Shown: in pieces, positions 42,950 through 59,639 of the stretch
How the letters are laid out: every line of letters begins with the position of its first letter
Position numbering within the stretch: the first letter of the stretch is position 1
Origin: Ornithinimicrobium sp. INDO-MA30-4
GTDB lineage: Bacteria; Actinomycetota; Actinomycetes; Actinomycetales; Dermatophilaceae
Direction of reading: 5' to 3'
Assembly: GCF_021535045.1 (NCBI RefSeq)
Contig: NZ_CP091056.1
Span: forward strand, 496,001 to 560,000
Length of the DNA stretch: 64,000 bases
Notes under the pieces: generated by a model
Database searches by the model: none
What the model was told of the DNA's origin: nothing
Seen by the model: only the letters and a program-made list of their open reading frames with translations
Position numbers and translations under genes: made by a program

Positions 42950-44044
42950 GTGTCTGGACCCGATAACACCCCCGAGACCACCGATCAGAACCCGCTATCT
43001 CCCGAGGTCATTGAGCGCCACGTTGCTGCCGCTCTGACGTCGATCGAGTCGGCTGGTGACCTGGAGCAACTGAAGGCAGCGCGGCTCGAGCACGCCGCCG
43101 AGCGGTCGCCGTTGGCGTTAGCAAACCGGTCGATCGGTGAGTTGCCGGGCAAAGAGAAGGCCGTCGCTGGAAAGCTCGTGGGCCAGGCCCGCGGCCAGGT
43201 CAACAAGGCACTCGGAGCGCGGCAGGCGGTCCTGGAAGCCGAGCGCGATGAGCGCATTCTGATCGAAGAAACCCTCGACCTCACGACAGCGCGCACCCGC
43301 CGTGCCGTGGGGCGTCGGCACCCACTGACCTTGACTGCAGAGCGGATGACCGACGCCTTGATAGCGATCGGTTGGGAGGTCGCCGAAGGCCCAGGGGTCG
43401 AAGCGGAATGGCTGAACTTCGATGCGCTGAACTTCGACAAAGACCACCCTGCCCGTCAGATGCAGGACACGTTCTTCGTGGAGCCCGCTAAGGCTGGACT
43501 CGTTTTGCGCACTCACACGTCACCGGGGCAGGCGCGCTCACTGCTTGAGCGGGGTGCACCGTTGTACGTCGCGGTGCCCGGCAAGACGTACCGCACAGAC
43601 GAACTCGACGCCACGCATACCCCGGTGTTTCACCAAGTCGAAGGCTTGGCCATCGACAAGGGTTTGACGATGGCGCACCTCAAGGGGACCTTGGACCGAT
43701 TGGCAGAGAGCCTTTTCGGCGCCGGAGTGACCAGCAGGCTTCGCCCCGCCTTCTTCCCCTTCACCGAGCCCAGCGCTGAAGTCGACCTGGTCTGCTTCGT
43801 CTGTCGCGGGGACGACACGTCGTGCCGCACCTGTGGTGGCACCGGCTGGATTGAGTGGGGCGGCTGCGGGATGGTCAACCGCAATGTATTGAAGGCAGCC
43901 GGGGTCGACCCCGATGAATACCAAGGATTTGCTTTCGGCATGGGAGTGGAGCGCACCGCGATGTTCCGGCACGGGATCGCGGACATGCGCGAAATGATTG
44001 AGGGCGATGTGCGATTCAACGAGCAGTTCGGGATGGAGATCTGA
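42950..44044 (+). CDS. pheS: Phenylalanyl-tRNA synthetase alpha subunit
   Basis: 364 residues, intact. N-terminal coiled coil (20-110), then class II motifs: HPARQMQDTFFV (motif 1-2 region), LLRTHTSPGQAR, and GFAFGMGVERTAMFRHGI (motif 3, ATP site). An additional cysteine set (CFVCRGDDTSCRTCGGTGW) suggests bound zinc. GTG start; its last base is shared with the pheT ATG. Confidence 0.96.
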   Translation: MSGPDNTPETTDQNPLSPEVIERHVAAALTSIESAGDLEQLKAARLEHAAERSPLALANRSIGELPGKEKAVAGKLVGQARGQVNKALGARQAVLEAERDERILIEETLDLTTARTRRAVGRRHPLTLTAERMTDALIAIGWEVAEGPGVEAEWLNFDALNFDKDHPARQMQDTFFVEPAKAGLVLRTHTSPGQARSLLERGAPLYVAVPGKTYRTDELDATHTPVFHQVEGLAIDKGLTMAHLKGTLDRLAESLFGAGVTSRLRPAFFPFTEPSAEVDLVCFVCRGDDTSCRTCGGTGWIEWGGCGMVNRNVLKAAGVDPDEYQGFAFGMGVERTAMFRHGIADMREMIEGDVRFNEQFGMEI

Positions 44045-46562
44045 TGCGGGTTCCAGTTGAGTGGTTAGGCGAATATGTCTCGCTTCCGACCGATGTCACC
44101 GGTGAGCACGTCGCTGCCCAGTTGGTGCGAGTTGGGCTCGAAGAAGAAGGCATTTTTGGCTCTGAGGTCACGGGCCCACTCGTCGTGGGGCGCGTGCTGG
44201 AGTTGGTGAAGGAGCCGCAAAGAATGGCAAGGTCATCAACTGGTGCCAGGTTGATGTCGGTGATGCCAACGGCACAGGTGAGCCGCAAGGCATCATCTGC
44301 GGTGCCCACAACTTTGAAGTCGACGACCTCGTTGCCGTGATTTTGCCTGGCGGCGTGCTGCCTGGAAACTTCCAGATTGGCGCGCGCAAGACCTACGGCC
44401 ACGTCAGCGCAGGCATGATCTGTTCTGCCAAAGAACTGGGTCTAGGCCAAGAGCACGACGGCATCATTGTCCTGACGCAACACCTGGGTCCGCAGGCTGC
44501 AGATCTCGTGCCCGGCACTGATTTGCGCTCCACGCTGGGTCTAGACCGTGAGGTGGTCGAGGTCAACGTGACACCCGACCGTGGCTATTGCTTCTCGATG
44601 CGTGGGATCGCCCGCGAGTATGGTCACGCAACCGGGGCTAACTACACCGATCCGGCAAAGTTGTCGGTGGACGAGGCCGACAAGAGCGGGTTCGCAGTAG
44701 AGCTGAATGACGACGCTCCGATCAACGGTGTCCAAGGATGTGACCGCTACCTGGCCCGAATTGTGCGCGGTTTGGATCTCACGCGATCCACCCCTGCCTG
44801 GATGGCAACGCGCCTGACTGAAGCCGGTATGCGGCCGATCTCGCCAGTTGTCGACGTCACCAACTACGTCATGTTGGCTCTGGGCCAGCCCTTGCACGCC
44901 TTTGACCTCGACTCTTTGCGCGGGCCTATTGTGGTTCGTCGTGCGGCCGCTGGCGAAAAGTTGCGCACTCTGGACGACGTCGACCGTGCACTTGGCGCAG
45001 AAGATCTGCTGATTACCGACGGCGGAGACGACAGCATCCTGGCATTGGCAGGTGTCATGGGTGGCGCGTCCAGCGAGGTTTCTCCCACGACCGCCGATGT
45101 CCTCATCGAAGCAGCACACTTTGATCAGCGCAGCGTCGCCCGCAGCGCCCGGCGCCACAAGTTGAGCACAGAGGCCTCCAAGCGCTTCGAGCGCGGCGTC
45201 GACCCCGACGTCACCGCTGCCGCAGCGCAACTGGCGCTCAACCTGCTCGTCGAGCTCGGTGGTGGCACGGTCGATCCTGGAGATCACCGATGTTGATAAC
45301 CGGGTGGCCCGCGAGCCGTTCGATTTCACGCTTCGTCAGGCCTCTGACCTCGTTGGCGTCGAGTATGCCGACTCGAAAGTCATCGAGATTCTTCAGGCAG
45401 TCGGCTGCGAAGTGAGCGGCGACGGCCCAGTGATCTCGGTGCTCCCCGCAAGCTGGCGCCCCGACCTCACCGACGCCCCAACGCTGGTCGAGGAAGTTGC
45501 CCGCATCGATGGCTACGACAACATCCCATCGTTGGTTCCGGCAGCACCGGGTGGGCGTGGGCTGACGGCGTCACAGCGAGCTCGCCGCACTGTGGCTAAC
45601 ACCTTGGCTGCTGCTGGCTTGGTTGAAGTTCTGACCTATCCCTTCGTTGGTGAGTCTGTCCTCAATGACCTGGGCCTCGCCAAGGACGATGAGCGGCGGA
45701 ACATGGTGCAGTTGGCCAACCCGCTCTCTGAAGAGTCGCCCTGGATGCGCACCGAGTTGCTGCAGACACTGCCCGAGACGCTGCGTCGCAACATCGCGCG
45801 TGGCTCCCGGGACGTCGCCATCTTTGAGATGGACACCATTACCCAAGCGCGGATTGGCGCGCAGGCCCCGGTGCCCGGTGTCGGTGAGCGGCCCAGTGAT
45901 GAAGTTCTAGGTCAGATCCACGCTGCTGTTCCAGCCCAGCCGTGGCACGTAGCCATGGCCGCGGCCGGTGACCTCGACCGTGCTGGCTGGTGGGGCGATG
46001 GCCGCGCCGCTGAAGCTAACGACGCCGCCAGTTGGGTGCGTCTGGTCGCTGAGGCCCTCAACGTCGACATCACCGCTTCGATGACCGAGCGTGCTCCGTG
46101 GCATCCGGGCCGCTGCGTGGAGTTCGCCACCCTCGACGGCAACATCGTCGGTTGGGCCGGAGAGTTGCACCCCAAGGTGATCCAGCGACTCGGACTGCCG
46201 GAGCGTTCTGTTGCCGCCGAAGTCGACCTGCAGGTCTTGCTCGACCAAGGCCTGAGCATCAGCCAAGCCAGTCCTATCTCGACGCACCCCGTCGCGATGT
46301 CCGATGTCGCGTTAGTCGTGGATCGGACTGTCCCGCACGCGCACGTCGAAGAATCCCTGCGCCAGGGAGCGGGGAGGACCTTGAGTCCATCGCGCTGTTT
46401 GATGTCTATCGCGGCGAACACGTTGCAGATAGCGAACAGTCGCTTGCCTTCCGGCTAACCTTCCGCGCTAGCGATCGGACGCTTCGCACCGAAGAGGTTA
46501 ATGCGGCGCGAGACGGCGCAGTCAAGCAGGCCGCGGCCGATCACGGCGCCATCCAGCGATAA
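44044..46562 (+). CDS. pheT: Phenylalanyl-tRNA synthetase beta subunit
   Basis: About 840 residues: [19 protein letters not shown]-like tRNA-binding domain, B3/B4 editing domain ([19 protein letters not shown]), B5 domain, inactive class II core ([14 protein letters not shown]) and C-terminal ferredoxin-fold anticodon-binding domain ([15 protein letters not shown]). Breaks: a missing A near 44222, a slip near 45284 (one extra G or two missing bases), and a missing G at 46370-46373. The gene is indispensable, so these are almost certainly sequence errors. Stops at 46562, 17 bases before the SDR. Confidence 0.94.
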
Positions 46563-46579
46563 CTGAGAAAGCGAATACG

Positions 46580-47392
46580 ATGACAAACACCCAGCACACC
46601 CGGGTCGCCTTGATCACTGGTGCCTCCCGAGGCATCGGGGCGCACATTGCCCGCGCGTTGGCCAGCGAAGGTTGGTCCATCGCTGCGCTTGCCCGGTCGG
46701 AGTCTTCGTTGTCCGACGTCGCCTCGGCGATTACCGAAGCCGGTGCCGAAGTGATGACGCTCGCCTGTGAGGTGACCGACGTCGATCAGGTCACGTCAGC
46801 CGTCGATACGGTGCTGGAGCAGTGGGGCCACATTGATCTCTTGGTCAACAATGCTGGGCTGATCGAGCCTGAGGTTGCCCTCTGGGACGCAGACCCCGAG
46901 CAGTGGTGGCAGGTCATCGAGACCAACGTGCGCGGACCGTTCTTGATGTCCCGTGCGGTGGTGCCCGCCATGATCGCTGCCGGTGGCGGCCGCATCGTCA
47001 ACATGAACTCTGGTGCAGGCACCAAAGAGAACGGTGTCCTCAGCGCCTACACCGCATCCAAATCTGCGCTTGCCCGGATCACTGGAGCAGTGGCTACGTC
47101 GGCCGCAGACGATCAGGTCTTCGCCTTTGACCTGGCCCCCGGAGTGGTCGCCACGGACATGACAGCCTCGATGGACATGCATCGTGGGCGCACCGACTGG
47201 ACTGATCCCGGTGATGTCACGGGCTTGGTCGTGGCCCTCGCTTCTGGCGAGCTTGATGCTTACTCCGGGCGCATGGTGCGCGCAGGAGTGGACACCGTGG
47301 AAGCGCTGAAGAGCCAGGCCGAGGCTGGGCTGTCCGATGGCGCGCGCATGTTGCGCCTGCGGCCCTGGGGCGACGGCGATCCTGTCGCTTAG
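46580..47392 (+). CDS. Short-chain dehydrogenase/reductase
   Basis: 270 residues, intact, NAD(P)-dependent. GASRGIG near residue 15, NNAG near 92, Ser in MNSGAG and YTASK near 156. FDLAPGVVATDM in the C-terminal half is family-typical. No substrate can be named. It sits between pheT and argR with GAGAAAG nine bases before the ATG; not related to the other SDR at 18795 beyond the fold. Confidence 0.88.
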   Translation: MTNTQHTRVALITGASRGIGAHIARALASEGWSIAALARSESSLSDVASAITEAGAEVMTLACEVTDVDQVTSAVDTVLEQWGHIDLLVNNAGLIEPEVALWDADPEQWWQVIETNVRGPFLMSRAVVPAMIAAGGGRIVNMNSGAGTKENGVLSAYTASKSALARITGAVATSAADDQVFAFDLAPGVVATDMTASMDMHRGRTDWTDPGDVTGLVVALASGELDAYSGRMVRAGVDTVEALKSQAEAGLSDGARMLRLRPWGDGDPVA

Positions 47393-47424
47393 GGATGGCG
47401 TGCGCATAAACATACGTAAGTGTG

Positions 47425-47430
47425 TATAGT
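47425..47430 (+). promoter_or_regulatory. -10 element TATAGT, candidate leaderless start of argR
   Basis: TATAGT is seven bases before the GTG at 47438. It lies in an AT-rich imperfect palindrome (CATACGTAAGTGTGTATAG, 47411-47429) that could be an ARG box for autoregulation. Confidence 0.55.
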
Positions 47431-47437
47431 TGCAGTC

Positions 47438-47976
47438 GTGACGACTAGCGAGGCGATCAGTTCATCGATCCCCACCACCGTGCCGCTCGGCATCAGCTGA
47501 TCGCTGATGTCCTGGAGCGTCACGCTGTCGCCTCACAATCCGATCTTTTGGGACTGCTAGCCCAAGACGGCATCAGCGTCACCCAGGCCACACTGTCCCG
47601 TGACCTTTTAGAGTTAGGCGCTGTCAAAGTGCGCCCCGGACCCGGACGTTCTTTGGTGTATGCGGTGCCCGCGCAAGGTGGGGACACCACGCCTCGCCCA
47701 GCCCAGGACAACGCCGAGGTGTCCGCTCGCCTGATGCGACTCTGCGAAGAACTGTTGGTGAGTGCGCGGCATAGTGGCAACCAAGTTGTGTTGCGCACCC
47801 CGCCAGGTGCGGCCCAATACTTGGCATCGGCCATTGACCGTAGCGACGCGACTGACCTCCTGGGAACTATTGCTGGTGATGACACCATCCTGGTCATCGC
47901 AGCGGACCCCGAGGGTGGAGCCGAGTTGGCAGCGCGGCTGCTGTCCTTGGCGGGCGTTGAGTTGGAGCGCGGCTAA
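47438..47976 (+). CDS. argR: Arginine repressor
   Basis: About 179 residues: N-terminal winged helix ([31 protein letters not shown] recognition region) and a C-terminal arginine-binding, hexamerising domain with [16 protein letters not shown] and [13 protein letters not shown] slip near 47492 separates the first 18 codons from the rest. It represses arginine biosynthesis genes when arginine is abundant. The usual argCJBDF genes are absent upstream; argH follows after 51 bases. Confidence 0.92.
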
Positions 47977-49392
<1,416 letters not shown>

Positions 49393-49404
49393 AGGAAGTA
49401 GCCC

Positions 49405-49461
49405 GTGCCCGGCATTGGGTTGAAGATGCCCCGAAGATCCGGGACTGAGAGGACGTCGTGA
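49405..49461 (+). CDS. Putative 18-residue leader peptide before tyrS
   Basis: GTG at 49405 follows GAAGGAAG at a suitable distance and opens an 18-codon frame (VPGIGLKMPRRSGTERTS) whose TGA overlaps the tyrS GTG as GTGA. No tyrosine codon is present, so classic tyrosine attenuation is unlikely; translational coupling is possible. Could also be chance in the 65-base gap. Confidence 0.35.
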   Translation: MPGIGLKMPRRSGTERTS

Positions 49462-50717
49462 CTAGCACCTGGGATTCGTTGCAGTGGCGTGGGCTCATTG
49501 CCCAGTCGACCGACGAAGAAGCGCTGAAGCCTGCCGTCGATGGCGGCGGTATGACGATTTATGCGGGCTTCGACCCGACAGCAGCATCGCTGCACTTCGG
49601 CAACTTGGTGCAACTCATCCTGCTCCGTCATCTGCAGCAGGCAGGTCACCGAATCATTTGCCTGGTTGGCGGGTCCACCGGGCAAATTGGTGACCCTCGG
49701 CCGAGCTCCGAGCGAATCTTGAAGACGAAAGAGCAGACGGCTGAATACGTCGACAAGATTCAGCACCAGGTTCGACCGTTCTTGAACTTTGAGGGCGATA
49801 ACGGCGCCATCATGGTCAACAACCTGGACTGGACTGCGCCAATGTCGGCGCTGGACTTCCTCCGGGATGTCGGCAAGTTCTTCCGGGTCAACCAGATGAT
49901 TCGTAAGGACGCGGTTGCTGCTCGCCTGGAGAGCCAAGAGGGCATCTCCTACACGGAGTTCAGCTATCAAATCTTGCAGGGGCTCGACTACTTGCACCTG
50001 TTCCGTGAGTACGGCTGCACGCTGCAGACCGGGGGAGCGGACCAGTGGGGCAACCTGACGGCCGGTGTTGACTTGGTCCACCGAGCCGAAGGCAGCACGG
50101 TGCACGCGTTGACGACTCCGCTCATCACCGATTCGAGCGGGCGCAAGTTCGGCAAGTCAGAAGGCAACGCCGTGTGGCTGAGTCCGGAGATGACGAGCCC
50201 CTACGCCTTCTACCAATACTGGATCAATGTTGAAGACGCTTCGGTCGTCCACCTGTTGAAGGTGTTCACCGATATGACTCCTGCCGAGGTTGTCGAGTTG
50301 GAGCAGGCCACAGCCGAGCGCCCAGCTGCCCGAGCAGCGCAACGTGAGTTAGCGCAGCGGGTCACTACCTTGGTGCATGGTGCCCACGCCACCGAGCAGG
50401 TTGAGGCAGCGAGCCAAGTGCTGTTTGGCAAGGCAGATCCTGCTCAGCTGGAAGAGCAGACCCTTGTTGACGTCACTGGCGAACTGCGGGCCAGCGAGGG
50501 GAGCATCGGCACGTCCGTGGTCGATGCCCTCGTGGCGACTGAGCTGGCGGCAAGCAAGGGCGCTGCCCGACGACTGATCGCGGACGGTGCGGTGAGCGTC
50601 AACAACATCAAGATTACTGATGCCGAACAGGTGCTGAGTGAGTCTGACTTCCTGCACTCTCGCCTAGCGTTGCTGAAGCGTGGCCGTAAGAACCTGGCTG
50701 CCCTCAACCTCGTCTAG
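49458..50717 (+). CDS. tyrS: Tyrosyl-tRNA synthetase
   Basis: 419 residues, intact. YAGFDPTAASLHFGNLV carries the HIGH-equivalent; GADQWGNLTAGVDL near 195 binds tyrosine; KFGKSEGNAVWL is the KMSKS loop; a C-terminal S4 domain (ARRLIADGAVSVNNIKI) binds the tRNA. GTG start with AGAGGACG upstream. Head of the conserved tyrS-to-steB region, here interrupted by the rRNA operon. Confidence 0.97.
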   Translation: MTSTWDSLQWRGLIAQSTDEEALKPAVDGGGMTIYAGFDPTAASLHFGNLVQLILLRHLQQAGHRIICLVGGSTGQIGDPRPSSERILKTKEQTAEYVDKIQHQVRPFLNFEGDNGAIMVNNLDWTAPMSALDFLRDVGKFFRVNQMIRKDAVAARLESQEGISYTEFSYQILQGLDYLHLFREYGCTLQTGGADQWGNLTAGVDLVHRAEGSTVHALTTPLITDSSGRKFGKSEGNAVWLSPEMTSPYAFYQYWINVEDASVVHLLKVFTDMTPAEVVELEQATAERPAARAAQRELAQRVTTLVHGAHATEQVEAASQVLFGKADPAQLEEQTLVDVTGELRASEGSIGTSVVDALVATELAASKGAARRLIADGAVSVNNIKITDAEQVLSESDFLHSRLALLKRGRKNLAALNLV

Positions 50718-51166
50718 GCCTGTGACCTGCTGATTTGGTGGTTTGGCTAGACCGCCCGTAGTGTTCTCTTTGTCAGCCCGACAGGGAGGCACGGACAATT
50801 AGCAAGAAGTTGCTTGGTTGGCTGGTCCCGGGGTTGGTGGATGAGATTGGTCTTGTCTCGCTACATACGCGGCATGGGTTGATGGAGTTTGTGGTTCCTC
50901 ACTGTTTTGGTGGGTTGAACGTGGCTTTTGACTGTGAGGGTGCGCGGTAGTAAAGTTGGCTGGGTTGCCCCAAATGGTGTTGCAAACAGGTTTGTTTGTG
51001 GTGTGTTTGGTGTGTGTCCGATTTTTGAGAACTCAACAGCGTGCTAAAAAATGATGCCAAGTTTGTTTAGTTGGCCGTGTTTTCCTCCCCCGGGAAATTG
51101 TGGTCAGCGATTTTGTAGTTTTTTATAGTTGGGTATTGAACTTCTCTTGTTAAAAGAGTTTGTTTT
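50718..51166 (+). promoter_or_regulatory. rRNA operon upstream region and leader
   Basis: 449 bases with no defensible gene. It holds the promoter at 50928-50956, then a T-rich leader with TTGAGAACTCAACAGCGTGC near 51026. A related block, TTGAGAACTGCACAGTGGACG, recurs before the 23S gene; such blocks are typical of Micrococcales rRNA leaders and serve antitermination and processing. Confidence 0.7.
50928..50956 (+). promoter_or_regulatory. rRNA operon promoter
   Basis: TTGACT (50928-50933), spacer of 17 bases, TAAAGT (50951-50956): near-consensus for the principal sigma factor and the strongest promoter I see in the window. Transcription would begin near 50964, about 200 bases before 16S. 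Confidence 0.75.
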
Positions 51167-56315
<5,149 letters not shown>

Positions 56316-56487
56316 AAAAATGCTACGCGTCCACTGTGTGGTTCCCGAGATACAAACAGGGAACCCCAACACACACCACACCACCACACCCAAAACAACC
56401 CCACAAGGTTGCACAACAGGGTGCCGGCAGGAGTAAACACTGTGTGTGTGAAAAAGGTTCAAACATCTGTTCGTAACACTCGACAAC

Positions 56488-56605
56488 GTTACGGCGGTTA
56501 TAGCGTCAGGGAAACGCCCGGTCACATTCCGAACCCGGAAGCTAAGCCTGACAGCGCCGATGGTACTGCACTGGGAACGGTGTGGGAGAGTAGGACACCG
56601 CCGGA
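56488..56605 (+). rRNA. rrf: 5S ribosomal RNA
   Basis: About 118 bases, with GTTACGGCGG at the 5' end pairing with CCGCCGGAC at the 3' end, CCCGGTCACATTCCGAACCC (loop B region) and GGGAGAGTAGGACACC. Boundaries estimated from actinobacterial 5S. Confidence 0.95.
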
Positions 56606-56621
56606 CAACCATTACGGTTAG

Positions 56622-56657
56622 CCCCGCGAACACAACCCCAGGGTTGTGTTCGCGGGG
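56622..56657 (+). terminator. rRNA operon terminator
   Basis: Perfect 17-bp inverted repeat, CCCCGCGAACACAACCC (56622-56638) and its complement (56641-56657), followed by TCT rather than a long T-run. It lies 16 bases after 5S and should end the rRNA transcript. Confidence 0.85.
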
Positions 56658-56818
56658 TCTAACTGCGTTCCCCCCAAACCCGACCAGCCAGCAGAGCCTC
56701 TTATACGGGCGCACGCACCAGCACAACGCCATGGCGGCGGGCCGTGCATGACGCGGCTGCGTCCCGTGCGTCCGTGAGACAATCGGGGTAAGTCTTTTTC
56801 GATGTTTGGGAGTTTTGC

Positions 56819-57778
56819 GTGAGTGAACGTAACGGTGGATTCCGTGGTGACAGTGGCCGGCAGGGCCACAGCCCACGTGGTGGTTCGAGTGGACAGGGTG
56901 CGTCTCGCTCGGGGCCCGGGGGCTATCGGGGTTCAGACGACTCGCGTCAAGGCCGCGGCTTTGGTTCTCGTGATGATCGGGGCCCGTCGGATCGACCTGT
57001 TGGGCCGCCTCGGGCCAAGGAGCCAGAGATTCCGTCGCACTTGGAAGCGAGCCAGGCTGACCGCTCGGTTTTCCGTGAGTTGCGCACACTCACCAAAGAC
57101 AACGCTGAAGGCGTCGCCTTGCACTTGTTGGCGATTGAAGAGTTCCTTGAGAATGAAGAGTTGGACCGCGCCCAGGAGCACGCCCAAACTGCAGTTCGCC
57201 GAGCGGGACGAGTGCCGATTGTCCGTGAATACATGGGCTTGGTGCATTACCGCAAGGGGTGGTCAAAGGCTCTTTCCGAGTTCCGCACGGCTCGACGGAT
57301 GTCGGGTTCTCACCACTTGTTGCCCCTGATTGCCGACACCGAGCGTGGCCTCGGCCGGCCGGAGAAGGCCATCGAGTTGGGCCAGAGCCGTGAGGTCGAC
57401 ACGCTGGCTGTGGCCGAGCGGATGGAAATGGCGGTCGTCGTTTCCGGTGCACGTCGCGACCTTGGCCAGACAGGTGCCGCTGTTCAAACGCTGCGCGAGA
57501 TTGCCCGCACCATTCCCGCCAACCAGCCGTGGTCTGCTCGCGTCTACTACGCATACGCCGATGCCCTGATTGCCGACGACAAGCAAGAGGACGCGGCCGA
57601 GTGGCTGCAGCGCGCCGCGGATGCCGACGACCAGGGGCAGACCGATGCTGCAGAGCGGCTAGGCGACCCGGCGGAGGAGTTCATTGACCTCGACGACTTC
57701 GCTGAGGACGACTTTGACGCCGCCGAAGACAACGAGCGTGGTGCGGATGAGCGGCCACGGGAGTCAGGTCGTGACTGA
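56819..57778 (+). CDS. Tetratricopeptide-like protein, Rv1691-type
   Basis: 319 residues, intact. Residues 1-75 are a Gly/Arg/Ser/Asp-rich disordered stretch; 80-260 are helical repeats of TPR type (ELDRAQEHAQTAVRRAGR, GLGRPEKAIELGQ); the last 35 residues are strongly acidic. No signal peptide. Same place and layout as mycobacterial Rv1691; likely a scaffold or RNA-associated protein, function unknown. GTG at 56819 has GGGAG upstream. Confidence 0.82.
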   Translation: MSERNGGFRGDSGRQGHSPRGGSSGQGASRSGPGGYRGSDDSRQGRGFGSRDDRGPSDRPVGPPRAKEPEIPSHLEASQADRSVFRELRTLTKDNAEGVALHLLAIEEFLENEELDRAQEHAQTAVRRAGRVPIVREYMGLVHYRKGWSKALSEFRTARRMSGSHHLLPLIADTERGLGRPEKAIELGQSREVDTLAVAERMEMAVVVSGARRDLGQTGAAVQTLREIARTIPANQPWSARVYYAYADALIADDKQEDAAEWLQRAADADDQGQTDAAERLGDPAEEFIDLDDFAEDDFDAAEDNERGADERPRESGRD

Positions 57779-58618
57779 ACGGGCCTTTGACGGACTGATC
57801 ATCGATTTGGACGGTGTGGTCTACACCGGTGCACTCCCGATCGAAGGTGCTGCTGAAGGCATCAGTTCGGCCCGTGAAGATGGTCTGAAGATTCTCTTTA
57901 TGACCAACAACGCGGCCAAGAAACCTGCGGACGTGGTGGCGCACCTTGAGTCCGTTGGGGTCGCGGCGACCCCGGATGAAGTCCTCACTTCTAGCCAGGT
58001 GGCTGCCGCTTATGTCGTGAGTGAGTTGGGCGATGACATTGAGCAGGGACGCGTCTTGGCTGTTGGAGGCCCCGGGGTTTCCTATGCCCTCAATGAGGTC
58101 GGCGTTAGTCCGATGCTGCCTTCCCAGATCGCCAGCGATGGCCCGTCACAACCTTTCGTTGCCGTTGTTCAGGGCTATGGCCCAGAGTTGCGCGTGACGG
58201 ATCTGCACGAGGCAGGCCTGGCCGTGAACGCAGGAGCCCTATGGGTCGCCACGAACACGGATGCGACTCTGCCCACCCCGCGAGGGATGGTGCCTGGCAA
58301 CGGTGCGTTGGTTGCAGCCGTGGCTCACGGAACGGGAGCCACACCGGTGGTTGTCGGCAAGCCGCAGCCCTTCGCATACGAGATGGCACTGAAACGGTTG
58401 GGCCTACCCGCTGAGCGGGTCTTGGCTATCGGCGACCGTTTGGACACTGATATCGACGGCGCCATCGCTGCGAACGTGCCGGCCGCGCTGGTGTTGACCG
58501 GGTCAACACGGCCGCGGACGCGCAGGCCCGGCCTTCTCAAGACCAGCCCACCTTGATCGCGGCCGGGATCCCCGAGCTGCGCGCTACGTGGCTCGGCAAG
58601 GAATCTGTTTCCGGCTGA
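57771..58618 (+). CDS. HAD-IIA family hydrolase
   Basis: About 282 residues, NagD-like. Motif I LIIDLDGVVYTG near residue 10, motif II MTNNAAKKP, cap domain, GKPQPFAYEMAL and motif IV VLAIGDRLDTDIDGA. One G is missing near 58501; restored, it reads LVLTGVNTAADAQA, as in the family, and ends at 58618 overlapping the next ATG. Either GTG at 57771 (overlapping the previous stop) or ATG at 57747 may be the start. Counterpart of Rv1692, reported to act on glycerol phosphate in mycobacteria. Confidence 0.86.
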
Positions 58619-58821
58619 TGGATAGTGAGCCCACCCCAGTCGGCGAGCCGCTCGAAATCAGTGCTCCCTGTGAAGTCACCGCCCCCACGAGAACGGGCGA
58701 TGACCAGGTTGACGCGCTCTTAGCCGAGTTTCACCGGGCAGTCAGCGCCCCAGAAGGCGACTCAGTCGAAGCAGTTTCGGCGGCCCAACGGGGACTCCAG
58801 GCTCGGCTGGCTTCATCGTGA
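58618..58821 (+). CDS. Small conserved protein between HAD hydrolase and tlyA
   Basis: 67 residues (MDSEPTPVGEPLEISAP...), acidic, with a helical tail DDQVDALLAEFHRAV. It starts in the HAD stop and ends in the tlyA start, so it is translated with both. A small open frame, Rv1693, stands here in mycobacteria. Function unknown. Confidence 0.7.
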   Translation: MDSEPTPVGEPLEISAPCEVTAPTRTGDDQVDALLAEFHRAVSAPEGDSVEAVSAAQRGLQARLASS

Positions 58822-59639
58822 ATGCTGAGACTCCAGCCGCCGATCGCCTTGATCGGATGGTGACATCACTAGGCCTTGCCCGTTCTCGGACCCAAGCCAG
58901 AGAGCTGATTCTTGCCGGTGCAGTCAGCGTGGGTGGACAGGTCGTCACCAAGCCGTCCGCGGTCGTCTCGGCGCACGATGTTGCAGTCGAGGCAACAGCT
59001 GAGCAGCGCTGGGTTGGTCGGGGGCGCAAAAATTAGCCGGCGCACTGGACCACTGGAGCGCCGAGTTGAGGGTGTCCGGTCGCAAGGCGCTTGATGTCGG
59101 GGCCTCCACCGGAGGCTTCACCCAGGTCCTCCTCGACGCGGGAGTCACTCACGTCATCGCCCTCGACGTCGGTCATGATCAACTCGTGGCCGAGCTAGCC
59201 AACGATGCCCGAGTGACAGACATGTCGGGCAAAAACATCCGGTCAACAACGGTTGAGGAGATCAATGGGGCAGTCAGCCTTTTGGTTGCCGACCTTTCGT
59301 TTATCCCCTATCAATCGTGATTCCGGCGATGGCTAGTCTGGTGACGTCCGATGCTGACCTTCTATTGCTAGCAAAACCGCAGTTTGAAGTCGGGCCGGAC
59401 CGCGTGGGTCGCAACGGCATCGTGCGCAGTCACGAAGCCCGACGCGACGCGCTGCTGGCTGTGACGCGATCTATCTACACCTCTGGGTTGGCGATCAAAG
59501 ACATCATGCCGTCGGTCATCACCGGTGGCGGTGGCAATCGGGAGTATGTCGTGTGGGCTAAGCCGGAACAGCCCGGGCTCTGGGATGAAGACACCGCCCG
59601 GGACAACGTTCAAGAAATTATCCGAAGGAGCACGAATGA
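58818..59639 (+). CDS. tlyA: TlyA family rRNA (cytidine-2'-O)-methyltransferase
   Basis: About 274 residues: N-terminal S4 RNA-binding domain (DRMVTSLGLARSRTQARELI), then an FtsJ-like SAM domain (KALDVGASTGGFTQVLLDAG, LLVADLSFIPLS, AKPQFEVG). It 2'-O-methylates 16S and 23S rRNA, affecting capreomycin sensitivity in mycobacteria. Three missing bases, near 59025 (G), 59311 (C) and 59624 (A); the last gives the ending RKEHE and a stop overlapping the nadK ATG. Confidence 0.88.

Noticed and set aside
50800-50950. About 50-codon frame opening ISKKLLGWLVPG with GGGAGG upstream and an ATT start
   Set aside because: Only a very rare start codon fits, codon use is T-rich and unlike the neighbours, and it runs into the rRNA promoter. 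Probably chance or an old remnant.
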